NCBI GenBank assembly: GCA_003280005.1 | Contig: QCGH01000003.1 | Location: forward strand, 20,249 to 84,248 | DNA: 64,000 bases | DNA from: Pelagibacteraceae bacterium AG-365-D07 | GTDB lineage: Bacteria > Pseudomonadota > Alphaproteobacteria > Pelagibacterales > Pelagibacteraceae | Reading direction: 5' to 3' | In this document: piece by piece, positions 12,772 to 22,574 of the stretch | How the letters are laid out: every line of letters starts with the position of its first letter | Position numbering within the stretch: the stretch's first letter is position 1 | The notes under the pieces: model-generated | What the model was told of the DNA's origin: nothing | The model's input: only the letters and a program-made list of their open reading frames with translations | Databases searched by the model: none | Translations under genes and position numbers: made by a program

Positions 12772-14400
12772 TTAATTTAAATTCCTAGCAATTTTTCTTA
12801 GTTCAAATTTTTGTATCTTACCTGTAGATGTTTTTGGCAGTTCTCTAAAGTCAATTTTTTTTGGAACTTTAAATCCAGCTAAAGTCTCTTTACAAAAATC
12901 TATAAGTTCTTTTTCTGAAACATCTTTATCTTTTACCTTTTCAATAAAAGCGCAAGGTACCTCTCCCCATTTTTCATCAGATTTTGCAACTACTGCAGCA
13001 ATTGAGACTGCAGGATGCTTTGCTAAAGTATTTTCAATTTCAATGGAAGAAATATTTTCACCTCCAGAAATAATTATATCCTTTGATCTGTCCTGTATCT
13101 TTATATACCCATCAGGATGCATTACTGCCAAATCTCCAGAATGAAACCATCCATTTGCCATAGCTTTTTCAGTAGCTTCTTTGTCCTTAAAATAACCTTT
13201 CATAACGATATTTCCTCTAATCATTATTTCACCCATTGACTTTCCATCTTTCGGGACTGGTTTCATAGTATCTGGATCAATAACCATTGCATCTTCAGTA
13301 TTTGGGTATCTCACACCTTGTCTTGCCTTTATTTCATTTTGTTTATCTTCATCAAAAGAATTCCAATCATCGTTCCATGCACATTGAGTTATATGTCCGT
13401 ATGTTTCAGTTAATCCATAAACATGCATAACTTCAAAACCCAATGCTTTCATTTTTTTGAAAATTATACTTGGTGGGGGAGCACCAGCTGTAAGAACATG
13501 AACTTTATGATTTAATTTTTTTTGATCAGATTTAGAGGCTCCAGTAATCATATTTAATACTATAGGTGCTCCACCAAAATGTGTGATTTTATGTTTTTCA
13601 ATCACTTCAAATATTTTTTTTATATCAATAGTTCTTAAACAAACTGTCTTTCCGTTTAACATAGGTATAGTCCATGGATAGCCCCATCCATTGCAATGAA
13701 ACATTGGTACAATAGTTAGAAAATTTAATCTATTTGGCATATTCCAAGCAACAGCACTTCCTGTAGACATTAGATATGACCCTCTGTGGTGATAAACTAC
13801 ACCCTTGGGATTTCCAGTAGTTCCAGAAGTATAATTCAATGAAATTGCATCCCACTCATCTTTTGGTCTTTTCCAAACATAATTTTCATCTCCAGATTTC
13901 AAAAAACTTTCATATTCATGTTCACCTATTTTTTTTAATAATTTTTGATCTGCAAAATCATCTTGAATATCAATAATGATAGGTTTTTTCTTTACTGTTG
14001 TTAGTGCTTTCTCAATAATCGGATGTAGTTGTCTATCAACGATAAATACTTTGGCTTCACTGTGGTCAAGAATATAAGAAACGGTTTTTGCATCTAGTCT
14101 TACATTAATTGTATTTAAAACTGCACCTGTCATAGGTACAGAATAGTGTGCTTCGAAAATTTCTGGAGTATTAAATGCCATTACTGAAACAGTATCTCCC
14201 TTGCCAATACCAATTTTTTCTAGAGCGCTTGCAAATTTAATACATCTTTTGTACACCTCAGTCCAAGTATAGCTTCTTGTCTCATAAACTAGAGCTTCAT
14301 AATTTGGATAGATATCTTTTGCTCTTTCTAAAAAACTCAATGGAGTTAAAGGAATAAAATTTGCATTATTTTTTTCCAGATTTTTTTCGTAGTTATTCAT
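12772..14400 (-). CDS. dmdB: Acyl-CoA ligase, probable 3-methylmercaptopropionyl-CoA ligase
   Basis: ORF 542 aa; AMP-binding motif YTSGTTGNPKGVVYHHRG; adjacent to dmdA and dmdC. Confidence 0.85.
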   Translation of the reverse strand: MNNYEKNLEKNNANFIPLTPLSFLERAKDIYPNYEALVYETRSYTWTEVYKRCIKFASALEKIGIGKGDTVSVMAFNTPEIFEAHYSVPMTGAVLNTINVRLDAKTVSYILDHSEAKVFIVDRQLHPIIEKALTTVKKKPIIIDIQDDFADQKLLKKIGEHEYESFLKSGDENYVWKRPKDEWDAISLNYTSGTTGNPKGVVYHHRGSYLMSTGSAVAWNMPNRLNFLTIVPMFHCNGWGYPWTIPMLNGKTVCLRTIDIKKIFEVIEKHKITHFGGAPIVLNMITGASKSDQKKLNHKVHVLTAGAPPPSIIFKKMKALGFEVMHVYGLTETYGHITQCAWNDDWNSFDEDKQNEIKARQGVRYPNTEDAMVIDPDTMKPVPKDGKSMGEIMIRGNIVMKGYFKDKEATEKAMANGWFHSGDLAVMHPDGYIKIQDRSKDIIISGGENISSIEIENTLAKHPAVSIAAVVAKSDEKWGEVPCAFIEKVKDKDVSEKELIDFCKETLAGFKVPKKIDFRELPKTSTGKIQKFELRKIARNLN

Positions 14401-14404
14401 TTTT

Positions 14405-16168
14405 TTAATTAAATTTAAAGTTCATTATGTAATCACTTCCAGTTGATGCTGTTTTAAAATGATTTTCAGCTCTAGGTAGCACTCTTTTAAAATAAAACTT
14501 AGCGGTTTGGATTTTGTCTTCATAAAAAGTTTTATTATTATCATAATCTTCAAAACAAATTTCCAACACTTTTATCCAAGAATGAGCAATAGAAACAAAA
14601 CCTAGAGCTTTCAAATAATCATTGCATGCTGCGCTTGCATCATCTTTTGAATTATTAAGTTTATCTTTTATCCAAAGTGTGAACTTATTTAATGTATCTA
14701 AGCTATTATTAAAATCATCAATAAATGGTTTAATTTTTTGTCCAGACTTATTAAAATCATTTCTGATCATATTCAAATATTTATCAATTATATCTCCATT
14801 TTTATTAACTAATTTTCTAAAAACTAGATCTAAAGCTTGAACAGAATTTGTTCCTTCATAAATTGGGGTTATTCTGTTGTCTCTATAAAGCTGCTCAATA
14901 CCTTGGTCTTTAGTGTATCCATAGCCACCATGGACTTGCATCGCATCACTGGTGATTTCCATTCCTAAATCGGTAAACATTGTTTTAACCACTGGAGTCA
15001 TTAATGAAACATAATCAGATGCTTCTTTTCTAATGGCCTCATCACTATGATATAGACTCACCTCAGTTTGTTGTGATAACCAAAAACATAGCGCTCTCTC
15101 ACCTTCAATTATGGATTTCATATTAAGAAGTGATCTTCTAATATCAGCGTGCTCAATTATTATATCTGCACCATTTGATGATTTGCTACTATTTGTTTTT
15201 CCTTGTTTTCTTTCTTTGGCATAACTTAAAGAGTTTTGGTATGCTGTTTCTGAAATTCCTAGCCCTTGAATTCCAACAACAATTCTCTCTAAATTCATCA
15301 TTGTGAACATTGAATTTAAACCTTTATTTTTTGGACCTATCATATATCCAACAGCATCATCAAAATTTAAAACACATGTTGCAGATCCTTTTATGCCCAT
15401 TTTGCTTTCAATAGAGCCAGTTGAAATTCCATTTCTTTGTCCCAATGAACCATCGTGATTTACTTTAAATTTTGGCACCAAGAATAAACTAATTCCTTTA
15501 GTTCCCTTGGGAGAGTCAGTTGCTCTTGCAATAACAAGATGAATAATATTTTCTGTCAAATCATGATCGCCAGATGTAATAAATATTTTTTGACCATTAA
15601 TTTTGTAAGTTCCATCCTTCTGTTCTTCTGCCTTTGTTTTAAGTAAACCTAAATCTGTACCACATACCGGTTCTGTCAAACACATGGTCCCACTCCACTT
15701 ACCTTCTACCATTTTAGGTAAGTATTTATCTTTTATTTCTTCGCTCGCATGGTGATTAATACAATTGTACGCACCAATACTTAGTTCGCTGTATAGCTTA
15801 AATGATAAACTTGCAGATGATAACATTTCATCAAAAAATGCACTCACTGTCTTTGGCATTCCCTGACCTCCATATTTGGGGTCACATGATAAAGAGGTCC
15901 ATCCATCTTCTATAAATTTTGTATAAGCTTCTTTATATCCTGGAGGTGTTCTAACAATACCATTTTCTAAAACTGTTGGATTTTCATCTCCTATTTTAGC
16001 AAGAGGTAAAATTATATTTTGATTTATTTTAGCTGCCTCATCTAATATATTTTTTACAAGTTCTGAATTAACTTCTTTATACTTTTCAATTTCATTATAA
16101 TTTTTATTATTTCTTAACTTATCGAAAAGAAACATCATGTCTTCAACAGGTGCAGTATAATTTGGCAT
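14405..16168 (-). CDS. dmdC: Acyl-CoA dehydrogenase, probable 3-methylmercaptopropionyl-CoA dehydrogenase
   Basis: ORF 587 aa; large ACAD with CLTEPVCGTDLGLLKTKA, MQVHGGYGYTKDQGIEQLYRDNRITPIYEGTN; next to dmdB/dmdA. Confidence 0.85.
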   Translation of the reverse strand: MPNYTAPVEDMMFLFDKLRNNKNYNEIEKYKEVNSELVKNILDEAAKINQNIILPLAKIGDENPTVLENGIVRTPPGYKEAYTKFIEDGWTSLSCDPKYGGQGMPKTVSAFFDEMLSSASLSFKLYSELSIGAYNCINHHASEEIKDKYLPKMVEGKWSGTMCLTEPVCGTDLGLLKTKAEEQKDGTYKINGQKIFITSGDHDLTENIIHLVIARATDSPKGTKGISLFLVPKFKVNHDGSLGQRNGISTGSIESKMGIKGSATCVLNFDDAVGYMIGPKNKGLNSMFTMMNLERIVVGIQGLGISETAYQNSLSYAKERKQGKTNSSKSSNGADIIIEHADIRRSLLNMKSIIEGERALCFWLSQQTEVSLYHSDEAIRKEASDYVSLMTPVVKTMFTDLGMEITSDAMQVHGGYGYTKDQGIEQLYRDNRITPIYEGTNSVQALDLVFRKLVNKNGDIIDKYLNMIRNDFNKSGQKIKPFIDDFNNSLDTLNKFTLWIKDKLNNSKDDASAACNDYLKALGFVSIAHSWIKVLEICFEDYDNNKTFYEDKIQTAKFYFKRVLPRAENHFKTASTGSDYIMNFKFN

Positions 16169-16194
16169 TTGAGAACCTTAAAATAAATGAATAA

Positions 16195-17301
16195 TTATTG
16201 CAATTTTGAAATTATCGCATCACCCATTTGGGATGTAGATACTTCTTTTTTTCCTTTAGAAATTATATCTTTTGTTCTTAAACCATCATTCAATACATCC
16301 TGGACAGCTTTCTCAAGTGAATTTGCCTCTTTATCTAAATCAAGAGAATATCTCAATGCCATCGCAAAACTTAAGATAGTTGCAATAGGATTTGCTATAC
16401 CTTTTCCTGCTATGTCAGGTGCAGATCCATGAATTGGTTCGTACATAGCTCTCATCTGGCCCTCTTTATTTTTTGCACCTAGTGAAGCCGATGGTAAAAG
16501 TCCTAGAGATCCAGTTAACATTGACGCTTGATCCGAAAGCATATCTCCAAACAAATTATCTGTAACTATCACATCAAACTGTTTAGGATTTCTTAATAAC
16601 TGCATTGCACAATTATCAGCTAACATATGATCTAGTTTTACATCTTTAAATTCTTTTTCATGTAAATCTTGGACTTCTTCTCTCCAAAGCAATCCTGCTT
16701 CCATAACGTTTGATTTTTCGCATGATGTTACTTTATTTTTTCTTTTTTTTGCTAAATCGAAAGCTACTCTTGCAACTCTTTGTATTTCACTTGATGTATA
16801 ACTATGAGTATTAATTCCTTTTCGCTCTCCTTTGTCTATTGGCTTAATTCCCCTTGGTTCTCCAAAGTATATTCCTCCTGTAAGTTCTCTTACTATCATA
16901 ATATCTAATCCCGAAACTATTTCAGGCTTAAGTGTTGATGCCTCGACCAATTGTTCAAAACAAATTGCTGGTCTTAAATTTGCAAAAAGCTTCAATTCTT
17001 TTCTTAATTTCAACAATGCTCTTTCTGGTTTTTTTGAAAATTCAACGTTATCCCATTTAGGACCACCAACAGCACCCAATATTACTGCTTCTGACTCAAG
17101 AGCTTTATAAAAAACCTCATCAGTAATGGGAGTGCCATGTTTATCATATGAAACACCTCCTGCTAAGTCCTCATCTATTTCAAAATCTAAAGACTTATTT
17201 TTATTTAACCAAAAAATTATTTTTTTAACTTCTCCAACAACTTCTGGGCCTATACCATCTCCAGGTAATAATAGAAATTTCCTTTTTTTTATTTTAATCA
17301 T
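16195..17301 (-). CDS. leuB: 3-isopropylmalate dehydrogenase
   Basis: ORF 368 aa; [40 protein letters not shown]. Confidence 0.96.
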   Translation of the reverse strand: MIKIKKRKFLLLPGDGIGPEVVGEVKKIIFWLNKNKSLDFEIDEDLAGGVSYDKHGTPITDEVFYKALESEAVILGAVGGPKWDNVEFSKKPERALLKLRKELKLFANLRPAICFEQLVEASTLKPEIVSGLDIMIVRELTGGIYFGEPRGIKPIDKGERKGINTHSYTSSEIQRVARVAFDLAKKRKNKVTSCEKSNVMEAGLLWREEVQDLHEKEFKDVKLDHMLADNCAMQLLRNPKQFDVIVTDNLFGDMLSDQASMLTGSLGLLPSASLGAKNKEGQMRAMYEPIHGSAPDIAGKGIANPIATILSFAMALRYSLDLDKEANSLEKAVQDVLNDGLRTKDIISKGKKEVSTSQMGDAIISKLQ

Positions 17302-17899
17302 TAAATATCCAGGGTTTTAAATTTTTTAGATTTTTTTCAAAAGACAATATTTTATCAGTTTTCTCTAATGATAATGCGATATCATCCAAACCTTCAAGAA
17401 GACATTTTTTTTTGAAAGTATCTATATCAAAACTAATTTTATTATTACCAAATACAATTTTTTGATTGCTTAAATCTACCTCTATTTCTTCTTTTCTTTT
17501 TGAGTATTCTGAAATTTGTTTAATTTTTTCATCATCTAAAATTATTGGTAAAATTCCATTTTTAAAACAATTATTATAAAAAATATCAGCATAACTCGAA
17601 CTAATTATACATGTAATTCCAAAATCTAATAAAGCCCAAGGCGCGTGTTCCCGTGAAGAACCACATCCAAAGTTTTTGCCGGCTATCAAGATTTTTGAAT
17701 TATTAAATGGGTCCTGATTTAAAATAAATTCATTATTTTTTTTTCCTTTGTCATCATATCTCATTTCAAAAAATAAATTTTTACCAAGGCCAGTTCTTTT
17801 AATTGTTTTCAAAAATTGCTTTGGAATTATCATATCGGTATCAATATTTACAATTGGCAAATATGCTGGGATACTTTTTAATCTATTAAATTTTCGCAT
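17294..17899 (-). CDS. leuD: 3-isopropylmalate dehydratase small subunit
   Basis: ORF 201 aa; [31 protein letters not shown]. Confidence 0.96.
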   Translation of the reverse strand: MRKFNRLKSIPAYLPIVNIDTDMIIPKQFLKTIKRTGLGKNLFFEMRYDDKGKKNNEFILNQDPFNNSKILIAGKNFGCGSSREHAPWALLDFGITCIISSSYADIFYNNCFKNGILPIILDDEKIKQISEYSKRKEEIEVDLSNQKIVFGNNKISFDIDTFKKKCLLEGLDDIALSLEKTDKILSFEKNLKNLKPWIFND

Positions 17900-19302
17900 T
17901 AGTTTTTATACTTTCTAACATCATCTAAATTTCCAGAAATTGCTGCAGCGGCTGCCATACCAGGACTAACTAGATGTGTTCTGCCACCTCTGCCTTGTCT
18001 ACCCTCAAAATTTCTGTTTGATGTAGACGCACATCTTTCCTCGGGCTTAAGTTTGTCAGCATTCATAGCTAAACACATTGAACATCCGGGCTCTCTCCAT
18101 TCAAAACCTGAATTTATAAATATTTTGTCTAATCCTTCTTGTTCTGCTTGTTGTTTTACTAAACCTGAGCCTGGTACCACCATTGCATTTACATGATCGG
18201 CAATTTTTTTATCTTTTAAAATTTTGGCTGCCTCTCTTAAATCTTCAATTCTACCATTAGTGCAACTTCCAATAAAAACTTTATCAATTTTTATATCTTT
18301 TAACTTTGTATTAGGCTTTAAACCCATATATTTCAAAGATCTTTCGATAGAATTTTTTCTATCCAAATCTGTTTCGGACTCTGGATTTGGAACTTTTTCA
18401 TCAATAGTTAATACGTCTTGTGGTGAAGTACCCCAAGTAACCATTGGTTTAATATCTTTTCCGTCAAGATTTATCTCTTTATCAAATTGCGCTCCTTCAT
18501 CTGATTTAAGAGTATTCCAATACTCAAGTGCTTTATCCCAATTTTTGTTTTTTGGGGACATTGGTTTGTCTTTCAAATAATCAAAAACTTTTTTATCTGG
18601 CTCTATTAACCCCGCTCTCGCTCCACCCTCAATTGTCATGTTGCAAATAGTCATTCTATTTTCAACACTTAAAGATGAAATCAAATTACCAGCATATTCT
18701 ATGACATAACCAGTTCCACCAGCAGTACCTATTTTTCCAATAATTTGTAAAATTACATCTTTGGAAGTCACTCCAATTGGCAAAGTACCATTGACGTTTA
18801 TTCTAAAATTTTTAGATTTCTTTTGAACTAAAGTTTGTGTTGCTAAAACATGCTCGACCTCAGACGTTCCAATCCCAAAAGCTAACGCTCCAAACGCTCC
18901 ATGCGTTGCAGTATGACTATCACCACACACAATTATTGTGCCTGGCTGTGTAAAACCTTGTTCAGGACCAATTATATGAACAATGCCTTGTCTCTTATCA
19001 TTCATTCCAAAAATTTGAATGCCATATTCTTTACAATTAGCATCTAAGGTATCAACTTGAATTTTTGATTCCTCATCAGAAATTCCTTTTGACCTATCTG
19101 TTGTTGGTACATTGTGATCTGCAACAGCCAAGGTAAGACCTGGTTGTCTTACTTTTCTTTTAGAATTTCTCAAACCCTCAAATGCCTGCGGACTTGTTAC
19201 TTCATGAATTAAATGTCTATCAACAAACAATAATGTAGTACCGTCTTCTTGTTGATGTACAAGGTGTTCATTCCAAATTTTATCGTAAAGGGTTTTAGGC
19301 AT
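17899..19302 (-). CDS. leuC: 3-isopropylmalate dehydratase large subunit
   Basis: ORF 467 aa; [53 protein letters not shown]. Confidence 0.97.
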   Translation of the reverse strand: MPKTLYDKIWNEHLVHQQEDGTTLLFVDRHLIHEVTSPQAFEGLRNSKRKVRQPGLTLAVADHNVPTTDRSKGISDEESKIQVDTLDANCKEYGIQIFGMNDKRQGIVHIIGPEQGFTQPGTIIVCGDSHTATHGAFGALAFGIGTSEVEHVLATQTLVQKKSKNFRINVNGTLPIGVTSKDVILQIIGKIGTAGGTGYVIEYAGNLISSLSVENRMTICNMTIEGGARAGLIEPDKKVFDYLKDKPMSPKNKNWDKALEYWNTLKSDEGAQFDKEINLDGKDIKPMVTWGTSPQDVLTIDEKVPNPESETDLDRKNSIERSLKYMGLKPNTKLKDIKIDKVFIGSCTNGRIEDLREAAKILKDKKIADHVNAMVVPGSGLVKQQAEQEGLDKIFINSGFEWREPGCSMCLAMNADKLKPEERCASTSNRNFEGRQGRGGRTHLVSPGMAAAAAISGNLDDVRKYKN

Positions 19303-19324
19303 TTAGAAAAAATCTTATCTTTTC

Positions 19325-19918
19325 TTATTTTTGAGGCACTTCTTCTTTCTTCGGCACGGCTTTATCATGAGGTTTGGCTTCCTCTTTTTTTACTTCTACT
19401 TTTGTAGCCTCAGTTTTAGGTTCAACCTCTTTTTTTGGGGATTCAGTAGATTTAGCCACTTCCTCTTTGGCTTCAGCCTTAACCTCTCCTACTGCTGGTG
19501 CGACTACATTTTGATCTGTGACCTGTTGAATTTTTGTTTCTAAATCAATTCCAATTTTCTTTTTAATTTTCTCAGAAATTCTTGCAGATTTACCTGTTCT
19601 ATTCCTTAAATAATAAAGTTTAGCTCTTTTTACTTTTCCTGATCTAATTACTTTAATTGTGCTAACTGCTGGACCATAAAGAGCAAATGTTCTTTCAACA
19701 CCTTCTCCGAAAGAAATTTTTCTAACAGTAAAAGATGAGTTGATATCTCTATTTTTTTTTGCAATACAAACACCTTCAAAATATTGAATTCTATCTCTTT
19801 TACCTTCTGTTATTCTAACTCCAACTTTAACAATATCGCCTGGAAAAAATTCAGGATGTTTCTTTTGAGCAATAATTTGTTTAACTTTTAAGTTGTTTAT
19901 TTCTTCAATGTTTTTCAT
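19325..19918 (-). CDS. rplS: 50S ribosomal protein bL19 with long Lys/Glu/Ala-rich C-terminal tail
   Basis: ORF 197 aa; [30 protein letters not shown]...[23 protein letters not shown]; residues after that are low complexity. Confidence 0.95.
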   Translation of the reverse strand: MKNIEEINNLKVKQIIAQKKHPEFFPGDIVKVGVRITEGKRDRIQYFEGVCIAKKNRDINSSFTVRKISFGEGVERTFALYGPAVSTIKVIRSGKVKRAKLYYLRNRTGKSARISEKIKKKIGIDLETKIQQVTDQNVVAPAVGEVKAEAKEEVAKSTESPKKEVEPKTEATKVEVKKEEAKPHDKAVPKKEEVPQK

Positions 19919-19922
19919 TTAA

Positions 19923-20612
19923 TTAATTTTTCTTATTATGTTTTTGCCACAAATCTGGTCTTCGGTCGCGTGTTATAGCCTCAGATTGGGATAAACGCCA
20001 GTGTTTAATTTTAGCATGATCACCTGATAATAAGACTTCTGGAACCTTATTTTCTTGCCAAATTTGAGGTTTTGTATATTGGGGATATTCCAAAAGTCCA
20101 TTTTCAAAGCTTTCATCTACTAATGAATCCTTGTTTCCTAATACCCCGGGTATTAATCTGAGCACACTATCAAGAATAATATAGGAAGCAGTTTCTCCAC
20201 CAGAGATTACATAATCACCAATGCTGATCTCTTCGATATTTCGCTTATCAAGAACTCGTTGATCAACTCCTTCAAAATGACCACATAAAATATTTAAATA
20301 TTTATCTTTTGAAATTTTTTTTGCAATCTCTTGGTTTAAAAGTTTTCCTCTTGGACTTAAATAATATACTTTCTCATTAGACTCTAAATTTTTATCTAAC
20401 GAATTTGCAACTACATCTGCTCTCATTACCATTCCAGAGCCACCTCCATAAGGGGTGTCATCAACTGTTTTGTGTTTATCTTCTGCAAAGTCTCTTATGT
20501 TTACAATATTCAAATCCCAAATTTTTTTTTCAAGTGCATTTCCATAAATTCCTTTTTCAAAAGGACCAGGAAAAAACTCTGGATAAAGTGTAAATATTTT
20601 GACTTTGAACAT
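19923..20612 (-). CDS. trmD: tRNA (guanine-N1)-methyltransferase
   Basis: ORF 229 aa; DDTPYGGGSGMVMRADV, GHFEGVDQRVLD, ISIGDYVISGGE. Confidence 0.96.
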   Translation of the reverse strand: MFKVKIFTLYPEFFPGPFEKGIYGNALEKKIWDLNIVNIRDFAEDKHKTVDDTPYGGGSGMVMRADVVANSLDKNLESNEKVYYLSPRGKLLNQEIAKKISKDKYLNILCGHFEGVDQRVLDKRNIEEISIGDYVISGGETASYIILDSVLRLIPGVLGNKDSLVDESFENGLLEYPQYTKPQIWQENKVPEVLLSGDHAKIKHWRLSQSEAITRDRRPDLWQKHNKKN

Positions 20613-20624
20613 TAGTGCTACTCT

Positions 20625-21041
20625 TTACTTAGCTTCTTCCTTTTTAGCTTCTGCTGCTGGTTTAGCTTCTTCCTTTTTAGCTTCTGCTGCTGGTTTAGCA
20701 TCTGCTGCCTTTCCTTCTTTTGGAACATCTGCCTCTTTGTTTCGTTCTTTTTTAGGAATAGCTTTATTTGGATTATTTCCGGATTTTGGCATTGGAATAA
20801 AATTATTTTCACCTAAAATTCTAGCAACTCTAGTTGTTGGTTGTGCACCCTGACTTAGCCAATATTTTATTCTTTCACTTTCCAAACCTATTCTTTCTTT
20901 TTTCTCTTTTGGAAGTAGAGGATTAAAAAAACCTAATTTTTCTATAAATCTACCATCTCTTGCAAATCTACTTTCTGCAACAACGATTTTATATACAGGT
21001 CTTTTTTTTGTTCCCCCTCTTGATAACCTTAGTTTTAACAT
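20625..21041 (-). CDS. rpsP: 30S ribosomal protein bS16 with repetitive C-terminal tail
   Basis: ORF 138 aa; MLKLRLSRGGTKKRPVYKIVVAESRFARDGRFIEKLGFFNP; C-terminal AEAKKEEAKPAAEAKKEEAK. Confidence 0.95.
   Translation of the reverse strand: MLKLRLSRGGTKKRPVYKIVVAESRFARDGRFIEKLGFFNPLLPKEKKERIGLESERIKYWLSQGAQPTTRVARILGENNFIPMPKSGNNPNKAIPKKERNKEADVPKEGKAADAKPAAEAKKEEAKPAAEAKKEEAK
20629..20694. repeat. Perfect 33-bp tandem repeat x2 (plus partial third) at the 3' end of rpsP
   Basis: Unit ttagcttcttcctttttagcttctgctgctggt starts at 20629 and again at 20662; encodes the repeated 11-aa AKPAAEAKKEE unit. Confidence 0.9.
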
Positions 21042-21056
21042 ATGTTATTCTCCTTT

Positions 21057-22415
21057 TTATTTAAGTTGATTAAAAAGTTCAGGTGGAATTCCTTTATCCG
21101 CCATTCCTTTTATATTCCCTTTTGACATCTTCTTCATCATTTCAGACATCATTTTGAATTGTTTTAACAGTTTATTGATAGTGGCAATGTCGGTTCCTGA
21201 GCCATTAGCAATTCTTTTTTTTCTAGAGCCGTCAATAATTTTTGGATTGGCTCTTTCTTTTTTAGTCATAGATAAAATTACCGCTTCATTTTTAGAAATT
21301 ATTTTTTCATCAACACCAGCTTGATCCATTTGTGATTTCATTTTTGAGACACCTGGCAAGAAAGACATTACACCTTCAATTCCTCCCATTTTTTTCATTT
21401 GACGTAGTTGAGATAAATAATCTTCAAGAGTAAATTGTCCTTTTCTTAAATTCTCTTCTGCTTTTTTAACGTTTTCTTGATCAAGGTCTTCTGTAGCCTT
21501 TTCTACAAGAGATACTATATCTCCCATTCCTAAAATTCTATTTGCTATACGATCTGGATGGAAAACTTCCAGATTTTCAATTTTTTCTCCAACTCCTAAA
21601 AATTTTATCGGTACTTCTGCAACGTATTTCATACTTAAAGCTGCACCACCTCTACCATCACCATCTGATCTTGTTAAAATAATTCCTGTCAATGTGACTG
21701 TACTTTTGAATTCTTTCGCTACATTTGCTGCAACTTGTCCTGTAAGTGAGTCTGCCACCAAAATTACTTCTGTAGGATTAATTATGCCCTCAATTTGCTT
21801 TATCTCACTCATCATTTGCAGATCTATTTGTGTTCTTCCTGCGGTATCAAATAAAATTACATCACTACCATTAAGTTTGGCAGCGTTAATTGCTCTTTGG
21901 CAAATATCAGTGGGCAATTGTCCTTCAATTACTGGCAGTGTATTAATATTATTTTGTTCTCCAAGAAGCCTCAATTGTTCCTGAGCTGCTGGTCTGTATA
22001 TATCTAAACTGACCATCATGACCTTTTTTTTCTTATTTTTTTCTAAATAGCTAGCAAGCTTAGCCGTTGAAGTTGTTTTTCCAGATCCTTGAAGGCCAAC
22101 CATCATAACAGTAATGGGCGGAACTGCATTTAGATTAACCTCTGCATTTTTTTCTCCTAGCAAATTTACTAATTCATCATAAACAATTTTTACAACCATC
22201 TGTCCTGGAGATGTTGATCTAATTATTTCTTGTCCAAGTGCTTTTGGTTTGACTTTATCTACAAAGTCTTTAGCGACATCTAAAGAGACATCAGCTTCTA
22301 ACAAAGCTTGTCTAATTCCTCTCAAGCCCTCGTCTACTTGAGCTTCATTTAATGAAGGTGCCTTTTTTAAAGAAGAAAATATTTCTTCAAATTTATTTGT
22401 TAAATTTTCAAACAT
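21057..22415 (-). CDS. ffh: Signal recognition particle protein Ffh
   Basis: ORF; MFENLTNKFEEIFSSLKK, GLQGSGKTTSTAKLA, DTAGRTQID, C-terminal M domain. The track starts at TTG 22427; the internal ATG at 22415 (MFENL) is the typical Ffh start. Confidence 0.96.
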   Translation of the reverse strand: MFENLTNKFEEIFSSLKKAPSLNEAQVDEGLRGIRQALLEADVSLDVAKDFVDKVKPKALGQEIIRSTSPGQMVVKIVYDELVNLLGEKNAEVNLNAVPPITVMMVGLQGSGKTTSTAKLASYLEKNKKKKVMMVSLDIYRPAAQEQLRLLGEQNNINTLPVIEGQLPTDICQRAINAAKLNGSDVILFDTAGRTQIDLQMMSEIKQIEGIINPTEVILVADSLTGQVAANVAKEFKSTVTLTGIILTRSDGDGRGGAALSMKYVAEVPIKFLGVGEKIENLEVFHPDRIANRILGMGDIVSLVEKATEDLDQENVKKAEENLRKGQFTLEDYLSQLRQMKKMGGIEGVMSFLPGVSKMKSQMDQAGVDEKIISKNEAVILSMTKKERANPKIIDGSRKKRIANGSGTDIATINKLLKQFKMMSEMMKKMSKGNIKGMADKGIPPELFNQLK

Positions 22416-22426
22416 AATTTTACCCA

Positions 22427-22523
22427 ACAGCTATCGCACCAGTGGGCGAACCCTCGCTGACTGGTGTCGATCTCTTTGTTTCCAAAGACACCGCAAAATG
22501 CTGTATTTGCGGAAATTGCGATA
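22427..22523 (-). ncRNA. Candidate structured leader RNA upstream of ffh (four-way junction plus possible pseudoknot)
   Basis: Hand folding of the minus strand: P1 TATCGCA/TGCGATA (22517-22523/22432-22438), P2 CCGCAAA-loop-TTTGCGG (22491-22512), P3 TGT.CTTTG-GAAA-CAAAG.ACA (22465-22490), P4 CCAGT-GGG-TTCG-CCC-ACTGG with 6-nt bulge (22439-22464); P2 loop ACAGC complements GCTGT at 22427-22431. Not matched to any family I recognise. Confidence 0.6.
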
Positions 22524-22574
22524 AACTATAATAGAGGTTCAAAATGTCAACAAATAAGATAAACATTAAAATAT

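Noticed and set aside
18224-18580. 118-aa plus-strand ORF antisense to leuC (and similar short antisense ORFs across the window, e.g. 5229-5666, 8366-8659, 21694-21984, 29063-29305, 35878-36144)
   Set aside because: Spurious complementary open frames of strong CDSs.
20599-20853. Alternative-frame ORFs (20599-20853 plus, 20618-20812 minus) across the rpsP tail
   Set aside because: Produced by the 33-bp tandem repeat, which stays open in several frames; the rpsP frame is clear.
22416-22427. TTG start for ffh at 22427 given by the ORF track
   Set aside because: MFENLTNKF from ATG 22415 is the usual Ffh N-terminus; the extension MGKI lacks support and would overlap the structured leader.
22432-22523. 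Leader RNA as tRNA, tmRNA or SRP RNA
   Set aside because: No D/T-arm geometry or anticodon arm, no tmRNA features, and no conserved SRP GGAA apical loop with the AGCA/GUCAGG internal loops; treated as unassigned.
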